A program made the translations under genes and the position numbers. This document shows positions 1 to 6,022 of a stretch of DNA of 9,428 nt, one piece after another. The notes under the pieces were generated by a model, which was not told the origin of the DNA, ran no database searches, and was given only the letters and a program-made list of their open reading frames with translations. The number at the start of each line of letters is the position of its first letter. Position 1 is the stretch's first letter. This stretch comes from an uncultured Clostridia bacterium (GTDB lineage: Bacteria; Bacillota; Clostridia; Oscillospirales; Acutalibacteraceae). The DNA lies in contig CAMJHU010000040.1 of the NCBI GenBank assembly GCA_946405565.1, positions 1-9,428 on the forward strand, given 5' to 3'.

Positions 1-1449
1 GGCAAAAGCAAGCGCTATCCCACCCGTCTGTGGCTGCTGCGAAAGAACCGTGCGGAAGGACTGCTTGCGGTTTGCGGCACGTCCCGCTGCCCTCATTTAA
101 CGCGCGGCATTGTGCGGAGCATCGCGGCATTCGGCGTGCTGACCGCCGTGACGCTCTACGGCGCGCAGTCGGTCATCCGCATGGTCAATACCAAACTGGG
201 TACAAATGAATTTGTTTACAACCTCAAAGGATACAACTATGTGCTTTACGGCGACTTTTCTTTTGAAGACCTCTATGACAGCGCGAAGGAACGCATAGAA
301 AGTGACAGCGCTGTGACCGATACCAAGGAAATCATTGATTTCTTCGGCAACAGTCAGATGAAAAGCAGCGGCCTCAGCGATGAATATTGGGAGGGCTATG
401 AGGATATTCTGCGGCGGTATGTCCCTTCCGACGAGGAAAACGTGCAGGAAACACTGGCCGAAGCCAGAGAATACCCCACTTTTCTTTATACGCTCTGTCT
501 GGATAACGAGGACTTCAAAAAGCTGGCTGCCGCAGGGGGCGCGGATATGTCTATTGTGAACGATGAAAACACACCTGCCGTGCTGCTGTACCGCAAGGTG
601 GAGCTGTCCACCGACAACTTGATTTTCGGCAGTAAGAAACCGGATTATCATTTCATCGAGGTGCAAAACGCCTTCCGATACCAAGTCGGCGAAACGTTCC
701 CGCTGGTGCTTTACCAGCCGGACGCGGAGGAAGTGAATTACCCGCTCACGGTCGCGGGTTTCCTCGACGAAGCCGCACTTGCGCCCTACTTCACCTTTCA
801 CGGCGAAAACCCTCTGGCCATCATCAACAAGGCGGCGGCGGACGGCATCACGCAGATGTACGAAGATGTAGACAGAGAGTACTCTTTATACGATAAACTA
901 CTGCTGTTTCAGGTGAAGGACGGCGAAGGCGACACATTGCTCCGGGAACTTTCACAACGAAAGGAACAGAACGAGGAGCACATCAACGTGATGAACTTTG
1001 ATATGCTCAACACCGGCGGCTTTGAGCATACCATTGTGGCGATTATCCGCATACTTGCCTATTGCTTTACGGCTCTGATTTCGACGGTGTGTCTGCTCAA
1101 TCTCTGGCATTCCGTCAAAGGAAGAGCGATGGAACGCCGGCGTGAAATCGCCATGCTGCGTTCGATGGGGATGACCAACCGGCAGCTTCTCCGTATGCTG
1201 GCAACGGAAAATACGCTGATGGCAGGAACCGGACTGCTGATTGCCGCAGCGCTGTCTTCCGTTTTCATGCTGCTCCTCAACCGCGCGATTGTTGGGCGGT
1301 TCGGCAGGATTACGCTGCCGATTCCTTATGGATTGATTGCCGGAATTGTGATCGCGGCATGTGTCATCATGGGATTCATGACGATCGTGTGCTACCGTAC
1401 TTCCGACAAGGAAAGCATCGTTGAGGACATCCGCAACGAAACCGTGTAA
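1..1449 (+). CDS. FtsX/MacB-type ABC transporter permease, C-terminal part (5' end outside window)
   Basis: The frame is open from base 1, so this is the C-terminal 482 residues of a longer permease; the GTG at 112 is an internal codon, not a credible start. One membrane helix (about residues 38-62 of the visible part) is followed by a large extracytoplasmic domain of about 270 residues. Three C-terminal helices follow, around nucleotides 1024-1107, 1201-1281 and 1315-1395. Between the first two of these lies the cytoplasmic coupling segment RRREIAMLRSMGMTNRQLL, the FtsX-family signature. One helix, ectodomain, three helices is the FtsX core, and equally the second half of BceB-like permeases. 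Such proteins work with a LolD/MacB-type ATPase, expected just upstream, in peptide or antibiotic export or resistance or in lipoprotein handling. The adjacent response regulator and kinase favour envelope-stress or peptide sensing. Substrate unknown. Confidence 0.88.
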   Translation, partial: GKSKRYPTRLWLLRKNRAEGLLAVCGTSRCPHLTRGIVRSIAAFGVLTAVTLYGAQSVIRMVNTKLGTNEFVYNLKGYNYVLYGDFSFEDLYDSAKERIESDSAVTDTKEIIDFFGNSQMKSSGLSDEYWEGYEDILRRYVPSDEENVQETLAEAREYPTFLYTLCLDNEDFKKLAAAGGADMSIVNDENTPAVLLYRKVELSTDNLIFGSKKPDYHFIEVQNAFRYQVGETFPLVLYQPDAEEVNYPLTVAGFLDEAALAPYFTFHGENPLAIINKAAADGITQMYEDVDREYSLYDKLLLFQVKDGEGDTLLRELSQRKEQNEEHINVMNFDMLNTGGFEHTIVAIIRILAYCFTALISTVCLLNLWHSVKGRAMERRREIAMLRSMGMTNRQLLRMLATENTLMAGTGLLIAAALSSVFMLLLNRAIVGRFGRITLPIPYGLIAGIVIAACVIMGFMTIVCYRTSDKESIVEDIRNETV

Positions 1450-1456
1450 ACCATTC

Positions 1457-1495
1457 GTACCGCATGGTCTTGCAATCCGCAGGCTCATGCGGTAC
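1457..1495 (+). terminator. Intercistronic hairpin between permease and response regulator
   Basis: GTACCGCATG (1457-1466) is perfectly complementary to CATGCGGTAC (1486-1495), a 10-bp stem with a 19-nt loop, starting 8 nt after the permease stop. It is followed by AATTGTTTTGG, only a weak U-tract. It could be a leaky terminator that lowers expression of the regulator and kinase relative to the transporter, or an mRNA-stabilising element. The stem is directly visible; the role is inferred. Confidence 0.5.
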
Positions 1496-1532
1496 AATTG
1501 TTTTGGAAAGGTGATGGTGCTTTATCAAAATA

Positions 1533-2195
1533 TTGGTAGTAGAGGATGATCCCATCATTCAGGAAGGACTGCGCATGGCGCTGAAGCAGGAAGGCTGGGA
1601 CATACTCGCAGCGGAAAGTGTCCATCAGGCACAGGAATATCTTCACGCAAACCGTGACATTGATTTGTGCCTTCTCGACATTATGCTGCCCGACGGAACC
1701 GGCTATGACGTCTGTGCCGCCATACGCAAACAAAGCGACATACCTGTGATATTTCTGACGGCGTGCGATGACGAGGTGCATACCGTTCTCGCGCTGGAGC
1801 AGGGCGGGGACGATTACGTCAACAAGCCGTTCCGTATGCGGGAACTGATGGCACGCATCCGTGCGGTACTGCGGCGCAGCGGTCATCATGAGGAGAACGA
1901 CACGGTTTGTGTGGGGGAGAATGAAGTGAATCTTCGTACCGGCAAGGTCTGGCGTGGAAAGCAGGAAGTGCTTTTGACCGCGATGGAATACAAGCTGCTT
2001 CTCATTTTTCTGAATCACCGCGGTCAGATTCTGTCGCGTGGGCAGCTGCTTCATCATATCTGGGATGTGGCGGGAGACTATGTGACCGACAATACGCTGA
2101 CGGTCTATGTCAAGCGGCTGAGAGCGAAACTGGAGCCTGACGGGAGAGAAGCAGTGATAGAAACCGTGCGCGGCAGAGGATACCGTATGCTATAG
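1533..2195 (+). CDS. OmpR/PhoB-family two-component response regulator
   Basis: A DNA-binding response regulator for the kinase that follows. The receiver domain covers about residues 1-105: acidic pair D5-D6, phosphoacceptor D49 in LLDIMLPDGTG, T76 in IFLTA, and K98 in NKPF. A winged-helix output domain follows (about 125-220), ending in the typical TLTVYVKRLRAKLE and RGRGYRML. TTG 1533 is the only standard start in frame, but it clips the first beta strand. In-frame codons upstream, ATC AAA ATA TTG at 1524-1535, would give the family-standard N-terminus MKILVVEDD if ATC 1524 initiates. A Shine-Dalgarno-like GGAAAGGTG (1504-1512) is far from 1533 and better placed for 1524. Alternatively a one-base indel has separated ATG 1514 from the frame: removing one T of CTTT gives MVLIKILVVEDD. 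The kinase begins 22 nt after the stop, so the pair is co-transcribed. Confidence 0.92.
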   Translation: MVVEDDPIIQEGLRMALKQEGWDILAAESVHQAQEYLHANRDIDLCLLDIMLPDGTGYDVCAAIRKQSDIPVIFLTACDDEVHTVLALEQGGDDYVNKPFRMRELMARIRAVLRRSGHHEENDTVCVGENEVNLRTGKVWRGKQEVLLTAMEYKLLLIFLNHRGQILSRGQLLHHIWDVAGDYVTDNTLTVYVKRLRAKLEPDGREAVIETVRGRGYRML

Positions 2196-2217
2196 GTGTG
2201 AAAGAATAGGAGAAAAA

Positions 2218-3222
2218 ATGACAACTATTTTCAGATTTTTGAAACGATACGGAACTTTTATCCTCGTACAGACAGCATTTTTGCTTTGTGTGATTCTGAG
2301 GAACGCTGTGGGCATCTGCGTTGTTCTTTCCCTTTGCATTATTGCGCTGTTGGCATTGCGATGGGTGGAACGATGGCAGACCAATCGCAGAATCAAGGCA
2401 TTGACACGCTATCTCTGCACGGTACAGGACCGGCTTTCGCTGCCGCCGATGGAAACTGACGAGGATGGCGAATGGGGCATCTTGCAGAGTGAAATTTACA
2501 AGGTGGTGGCGCTGCTCCGGCAGCAGTATTCCGAGGAAAAGCGGCAAAAACAGTATCTGGCGGATATGCTCTCGAACATCTCCCACCAGATCAAAACGCC
2601 GCTCACCGCCATCAGTCTGATGACGGAGCTGCTGGAGCAGCCTTCTCTGACGGAAGAACAGCGGATGGATTATGCCGGGAAAATCGATACGCAGGTAACG
2701 CGCATCACATGGCTGATCCGTCACCTGCTGACGCTTTCCCAATTGGAAGCGGGCGTTCTGGAACTGAAGCATGAGGAAATCTCCGTGCTGTCCGTCATGG
2801 AACAGGTGCGCGATTCACTGAACGTATTGTCCGAACTGAAGGGTGTGGAAGTCCACCTTGCTATTTCGTCTGAAATTACCATAAAGGGTGACAGGCACTG
2901 GCTGAGTGAAGCCATGATGAATATTGTCAAGAACGGTATCGAACACAACGATAAGCCGGATGGCGGCTATGTCCGTATCAGCGCGACACAAACGCCCATT
3001 TTTGTCCGCGTAACCATAGAGGACAACGGCAGCGGCATTGACGGACAGGATTTGCCGCATATTTTTGAACGGTTTTACAAAGCAAAAAATGCCCCTTCGC
3101 AGAGCATTGGTATAGGCTTGTCGCTGGCTAAACAAATCGTAGCGGGTCTGAATGGGAAAATTGAAGTGCAAAGTGCCATACAGCATGGAACCATTTTTAC
3201 AGTGACGTTTTATAGCATATAG
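2218..3222 (+). CDS. Small membrane sensor histidine kinase
   Basis: The 334-residue kinase partner of the preceding regulator. Two hydrophobic helices (about residues 13-28 and 31-48) are joined by only a few residues, so there is no extracytoplasmic sensor domain. This matches the intramembrane-sensing layout in which an associated ABC permease often supplies the signal. The dimerisation/phosphoacceptor segment has H123 in SNISHQIKTPLTA. The HATPase_c domain shows the N-box (N235, N239 in MMNIVKNGIEH), the G1 box DNGSGI with D269, the F-box FERFYK (283-288) and the G2 box GIGLSLAKQI (from 298). AGGAGA at 2208-2213 sits 4 nt before the ATG. All catalytic motifs are intact. The H-box is of the ordinary SHQIKTPL type rather than the BceS type, so Bce-like function is inference from neighbourhood and topology. 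Confidence 0.93.
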   Translation: MTTIFRFLKRYGTFILVQTAFLLCVILRNAVGICVVLSLCIIALLALRWVERWQTNRRIKALTRYLCTVQDRLSLPPMETDEDGEWGILQSEIYKVVALLRQQYSEEKRQKQYLADMLSNISHQIKTPLTAISLMTELLEQPSLTEEQRMDYAGKIDTQVTRITWLIRHLLTLSQLEAGVLELKHEEISVLSVMEQVRDSLNVLSELKGVEVHLAISSEITIKGDRHWLSEAMMNIVKNGIEHNDKPDGGYVRISATQTPIFVRVTIEDNGSGIDGQDLPHIFERFYKAKNAPSQSIGIGLSLAKQIVAGLNGKIEVQSAIQHGTIFTVTFYSI

Positions 3223-3295
3223 CGATGAATAGGATGAATATAATATGTCTTTGCTCGCGGTTCCACGACATTCGCAGAAAATGTCAATCACTTAA

Positions 3296-3334
3296 GGCGC
3301 TATCGTGTGCGCCATACCTTTTGAGATAGTACGC
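3296..3334 (+). terminator. Imperfect hairpin downstream of the kinase gene (possible terminator)
   Basis: Two alternative foldings are visible. GGCGC (3296-3300) can pair with GCGCC (3309-3313), followed by ATACCTTTTG. Or GGCGCTATC can pair with GATAG-TA-CGCC (3324-3334) with a two-base bulge. The U-tract is short, so termination of the regulator-kinase transcript here is only plausible. No gene or recognisable remnant was found in the rest of 3223-3487 apart from the lipoprotein promoter. Confidence 0.3.
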
Positions 3335-3410
3335 CGATTCCGGATTGTCAGGATAATTGTGCGGCTTTCACAGATTGTTCCTATATTCGCATTTGTGTCC
3401 CTGAAGGATA

Positions 3411-3439
3411 TTGTTTTTTGCGGAAAAGTATGGTATGAT
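3411..3439 (+). promoter_or_regulatory. Sigma-A type promoter of the lipoprotein gene
   Basis: TTGTTT (3411-3416), a 17-base spacer and TATGAT (3434-3439), with an extended -10 TG at 3431-3432. The predicted transcript start is near 3446, giving a leader of about 42 nt that carries GGGAGGA (3474-3480), 7 nt before the ATG. Confidence 0.72.
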
Positions 3440-3487
3440 GAAGGCAGAGCGTACCAATAACAAATTTCTGTCAGGGAGGATTACTCT

Positions 3488-4264
3488 ATGAAAAAAACGT
3501 TCTTTGTCAAAAAGCTCGCAGCGTGTCTGCTGTTGCTTGCCATGCTGACTGGGATAACTGCCTGCGGCGGCAAAAAGAAGACCGATGTCAGTCCCACCGA
3601 TGTCAGCCCCGAAATTGCCAACCTCGTGGGTACATGGTATGAAGACGGACTCAGTGTGCTTGACCCCCGCACGCTGACGGTCAGTGAAGACGGCTCCTAT
3701 ACCCTTGCTTACAAGGGCGGCGGCGCGTCCTATGGCACCGTGAAGGCGGAGTATGAGGAACACCCCGACGGCACCAAATCCCTGTGGTACAATTTCTATG
3801 AGGAAGACGGCACCTTCTGGGCAGGCTTTGCCGCCGATGAATCCGACCCGGTTCCGGGAGAAATCTATTCCGGGCAGGACGGCGAGATGCACTTCCTGCG
3901 GGAAGGCTACGTCAGAACCGCCGCGGAAGATTATCTCGGCGTGTGGGCGTGCGGCAGAATCACGGTTGCCATCACAAAGGAAAAGAAGTACTACGATGTG
4001 AATGTCAGCTGGGCGAGCAGCGCGGCGGAATATGACAGATGGAATTATCACTGTCAGTTCGACGAAGTGACCGGAACGCTGATCTGTACAAGCGGCGCCA
4101 CCCATGTGAACTCCGTGGTTTCGGAAAGCGGAGAGGAAAAGGTCAAGGTTCTGTATCAGGACGGCTCCGGCTCGTTCCAACTGAAGAACGGCGTCCTCCA
4201 CTGGTATGACGACCAGGACGGCACAGGCGACGGACTGGATCTTCTGAAAGATTCCGTCGGATAA
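3488..4264 (+). CDS. Secreted lipoprotein of unknown function with two lipocalin-like modules
   Basis: A 258-residue protein with a lipoprotein signal peptide: MKKTFFVKK, a hydrophobic stretch (residues 10-25) and lipobox TGITAC with acylated Cys26, followed by GGKKK. It should therefore be anchored on the outer face of the membrane. A short tandem repeat DVSPTDVSP (33-41) forms the linker. The mature part holds two similarly starting beta-rich modules: LVGTWYEDG (46-54), continuing into TLTVSEDGSYTLAYKGG, and YLGVWACG (149-156), continuing into ITVAITKEKKYYDV. These look like two small lipocalin-like or META-like beta barrels, acidic and aromatic. I recognise no specific family and no catalytic motif. 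It has its own promoter and follows the kinase gene in the same direction at 265 nt, so membership of the same regulon is possible but not shown. ATG 3488 is fixed by the ribosome binding site and signal peptide. Confidence 0.85.
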   Translation: MKKTFFVKKLAACLLLLAMLTGITACGGKKKTDVSPTDVSPEIANLVGTWYEDGLSVLDPRTLTVSEDGSYTLAYKGGGASYGTVKAEYEEHPDGTKSLWYNFYEEDGTFWAGFAADESDPVPGEIYSGQDGEMHFLREGYVRTAAEDYLGVWACGRITVAITKEKKYYDVNVSWASSAAEYDRWNYHCQFDEVTGTLICTSGATHVNSVVSESGEEKVKVLYQDGSGSFQLKNGVLHWYDDQDGTGDGLDLLKDSVG

Positions 4265-4316
4265 GCACCGTTTTTTCCTGCCGTCGTCGGCGGTTACTCC
4301 GAAAAAATGAATGTTT

Positions 4317-4346
4317 CGCCCTGAAAAAATCCGATTTTTCGGGGCG
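4317..4346. repeat. 12-bp inverted repeat (hairpin) after the lipoprotein gene
   Basis: CGCCCTGAAAAA (4317-4328) pairs with TTTTTCGGGGCG (4335-4346) with one G-T pair and a 6-nt loop. The GC pairs are at the base and the AU pairs near the loop, and only GTTTTAT follows, so it is an untypical terminator. A second run pair, GTTTTTTC (4270-4277) with GAAAAAAT (4301-4308), lies just upstream. Together they probably end the lipoprotein transcript. Nothing else is visible up to the pnt promoter. Confidence 0.45.
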
Positions 4347-4427
4347 ATTCGCTGTTTTATGCAAAATTAAACCCGTGATTTTGAAATGTTTGGAGATATT
4401 TATTGCATATTTTCGTAAGGGTTTCTG

Positions 4428-4456
4428 TTGACATCAACCCAAAAATATGGTAAAAT
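4428..4456 (+). promoter_or_regulatory. Strong sigma-A promoter of the pnt operon
   Basis: Perfect -35 TTGACA (4428-4433), a 17-base spacer and -10 TAAAAT (4451-4456), with an extended -10 TG at 4448-4449. Transcription should start near 4463, leaving a leader of about 113 nt before pntAA. No other promoter fits between the leader terminator and the gene. Confidence 0.85.
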
Positions 4457-4477
4457 CCGAAAGTGACAATTTTGTAA

Positions 4478-4546
4478 AGCCTTCCGGACGGCTGCTGGCT
4501 GTCTGCGGGCAATCCTCTCCCGATCATGCGGGAGGTTTACTTTTTT
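4478..4546 (+). promoter_or_regulatory. Structured 5' leader of pntAA, candidate transcription attenuator
   Basis: The leader holds two successive hairpins. The first, 4484-4508, pairs GACGGC (4487-4492) with GCTGTC (4498-4503) around loop TGCTG, and extends past a 2-nt bulge with CCG (4484-4486) to CGG (4506-4508). The second is a terminator (listed separately). CGGG at 4506-4509, in the 3' arm of the first hairpin, can alternatively pair with CCCG at 4519-4522 in the terminator's 5' arm, so the two structures could be exclusive. AGCC (4478-4481) with GGCT (4490-4493) is a further alternative. This arrangement fits a riboswitch or protein-controlled attenuator, or a small RNA of about 85 nt with read-through into pnt. 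I do not recognise a known riboswitch class. Confidence 0.55.
4517..4546 (+). terminator. Intrinsic terminator inside the pntAA leader
   Basis: CTCCCG (4517-4522) pairs with CGGGAG (4529-4534) around a 6-nt loop, followed by GTTTACTTTTTTG. It lies downstream of the pnt promoter and 30 nt before the start codon, so full expression of pnt requires read-through or antitermination. Confidence 0.7.
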
Positions 4547-4576
4547 GTCGTCTATCATCCGAAAGGAGCATGATCC

Positions 4577-5704
4577 ATGAAAAAAGTACTGGTTTGTCGT
4601 GAGAAGGATCCGCGCGAAACGCGTGTTCCGCTGATTCCCGACGACATCAAGAAGCTAGGCGCCATGGGCTTTACCTTCAAGGTGGTCAGCGGCGCGGGCG
4701 TCAGGAGCGGTTTTTCCGACGAAGCCTACAAAAAGGCGGGCGCCCAGATCATCAAGAACGAGAAAGACGGCTATGCCGACAGCGAAATTGTGCTGCGCAT
4801 TATGAAGCCCGAAAGCGCCGACGGTCTGAAGGTCGGCACGCTGCATCTGAGCTACCTCGATCCCTTCAACGAGAAAAAGCTCCTGCACGAGTTTGCCGAC
4901 AAGGGCATTCAGGCGGTTTCGCTGGAAATGATTCCCCGCACCACCCTCGCGCAGAAGATGGATGTGCAGTCCTCCCAGACCTCGCTGGCAGGCTATGTGG
5001 CGGTTGTCAACGCGGCGGCGCGTCTGCCCAAGATTCTGCCCATGATGGTCACGCCGTCCGGCACCATCAATCCCGCCAGAGTGTTTGTCATCGGCGTCGG
5101 TGTGGCAGGCTTGCAGGCGATTGCGACTGCCAAGCGTCTCGGTGCCAGAGTGGACGCTTTTGACACCCGTCCAGTGGTGGAAGAGCAGGTGAAGTCGCTC
5201 GGCGCGAGCTTTGTCAAGATTGATCTCGGCGAAATGGGTCAGACCGATCAGGGCTACGCCAAGGAACTCACCCCCGAGCAGATTGCCAAGCAGCGCGAAG
5301 CACAGGCGAAGGTCTGCGAGCGTTCCAATATCGTCATCACCACCGCCAAGGTGTTCGGACGCAAGGCGCCCCGTCTGATTGGCAAAGATGTTCTGGACAG
5401 AATGCAGCCCGGCTCCATCGTGGTGGATATGGCTTGCTCCACCGGCGGCAATGTCGAAGGCTCCAAGCTCTTTGAGGAAGTTGTGACTGATAACGGCGTC
5501 ATTATCATGTCGGGCGACCTGCTCGAAAGACAGGTTCCCTATGACGCGTCCAAGATGCTCTCCGGCAACTTCACCGCCTTCCTGACCCATTTCTACAATA
5601 AGGAAGCGGGCGAATTTGAGGTCAATCTCGGCGACGAGATTATGAAAGGCTGTCTGCTCACGCAGAACGGCAAGATTATTCACGAACGTTTTAAGGAGGA
5701 CTAA
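4577..5704 (+). CDS. pntAA: Proton-translocating NAD(P) transhydrogenase, subunit alpha part 1 (NAD(H)-binding domain I)
   Basis: The soluble NAD(H)-binding component of transhydrogenase, which uses the proton gradient to drive NADH + NADP+ to NAD+ + NADPH. At 375 residues it matches the stand-alone alpha-1 subunit known from Rhodospirillum rubrum (about 384) and lacks the membrane helices fused in E. coli PntA. The N-terminus VLVCREKDPRETRVPLIP and the LHLSYLDPF segment are the family's alanine dehydrogenase-like half. The Rossmann motif GVGVAG is at 173-178 with the acidic residue in DAFDTRP. The hydride-transfer loop residues R121, Q126 and D129 (PRTTLAQKMD) keep the spacing of the conserved Arg-Gln-Asp triad. 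AAAGGAG (4562-4568) lies 8 nt before the ATG. It is first in an operon with pntAB 3 nt downstream. All key motifs are present. Confidence 0.96.
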   Translation: MKKVLVCREKDPRETRVPLIPDDIKKLGAMGFTFKVVSGAGVRSGFSDEAYKKAGAQIIKNEKDGYADSEIVLRIMKPESADGLKVGTLHLSYLDPFNEKKLLHEFADKGIQAVSLEMIPRTTLAQKMDVQSSQTSLAGYVAVVNAAARLPKILPMMVTPSGTINPARVFVIGVGVAGLQAIATAKRLGARVDAFDTRPVVEEQVKSLGASFVKIDLGEMGQTDQGYAKELTPEQIAKQREAQAKVCERSNIVITTAKVFGRKAPRLIGKDVLDRMQPGSIVVDMACSTGGNVEGSKLFEEVVTDNGVIIMSGDLLERQVPYDASKMLSGNFTAFLTHFYNKEAGEFEVNLGDEIMKGCLLTQNGKIIHERFKED

Positions 5705-5707
5705 ACC

Positions 5708-6022
5708 ATGGCCACCATCGGCGAAATCATGCTGCTGATTTTTGTTTTCGTTATTGCGGGTTTCCTGGGCGTGGAACTGATCTCCAAGGTTCCCTCACAG
5801 CTTCATACCCCGCTGATGTCGGGTACCAACGCCATCTCCGGCATCACCATTGTCGGCGCCATCAGTGCCACAGCGCTCGCCGTCCATATCGGACACGGCT
5901 GGGTGGCGACACTCTTTGGCTTCCTCGCGATCGTCTTTGCGACGATCAATGTGGTCGGCGGCTATCTGGTCACTGACCGTATGCTCGGTATGTTCAAAAA
6001 GAAGGAGGACAAGAAGAAATAA
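5708..6022 (+). CDS. pntAB: NAD(P) transhydrogenase, subunit alpha part 2 (membrane domain II)
   Basis: A 104-residue membrane subunit with three hydrophobic helices (about 7-25, 36-58 and 66-90) and a basic tail ending FKKKEDKKK. The family signature HTPLMSGTNAISG spans 33-45. It forms part of the proton channel with PntB and holds PntAA to the membrane. TAAGGAGGA just upstream (GGAGG 5695-5699) lies within the end of pntAA, and its stop codon shares one base with the pntB start (TAATG), indicating translational coupling. Shorter than the R. rubrum alpha-2 (about 139), mainly at the ends. Position 44, where I recall Thermus carrying a channel histidine, is serine here; His33, His60 and His63 are the only histidines. 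Confidence 0.94.
   Translation: MATIGEIMLLIFVFVIAGFLGVELISKVPSQLHTPLMSGTNAISGITIVGAISATALAVHIGHGWVATLFGFLAIVFATINVVGGYLVTDRMLGMFKKKEDKKK

Noticed and set aside
3223..3410. Possible decayed coding remnant after the kinase (a 34-codon frame from 3226)
   Set aside because: Short, without a ribosome binding site or a recognisable motif; better explained as intergenic sequence with a hairpin.
4463..4576. A named riboswitch in the pnt leader
   Set aside because: I considered known classes including NAD+ types and fluoride, but no diagnostic consensus was recognised, so only an unnamed leader structure is reported.
4655..5683. A 342-codon minus-strand frame opposite pntAA
   Set aside because: Antisense shadow of pntAA; pntAA carries all the expected motifs and the ribosome binding site.
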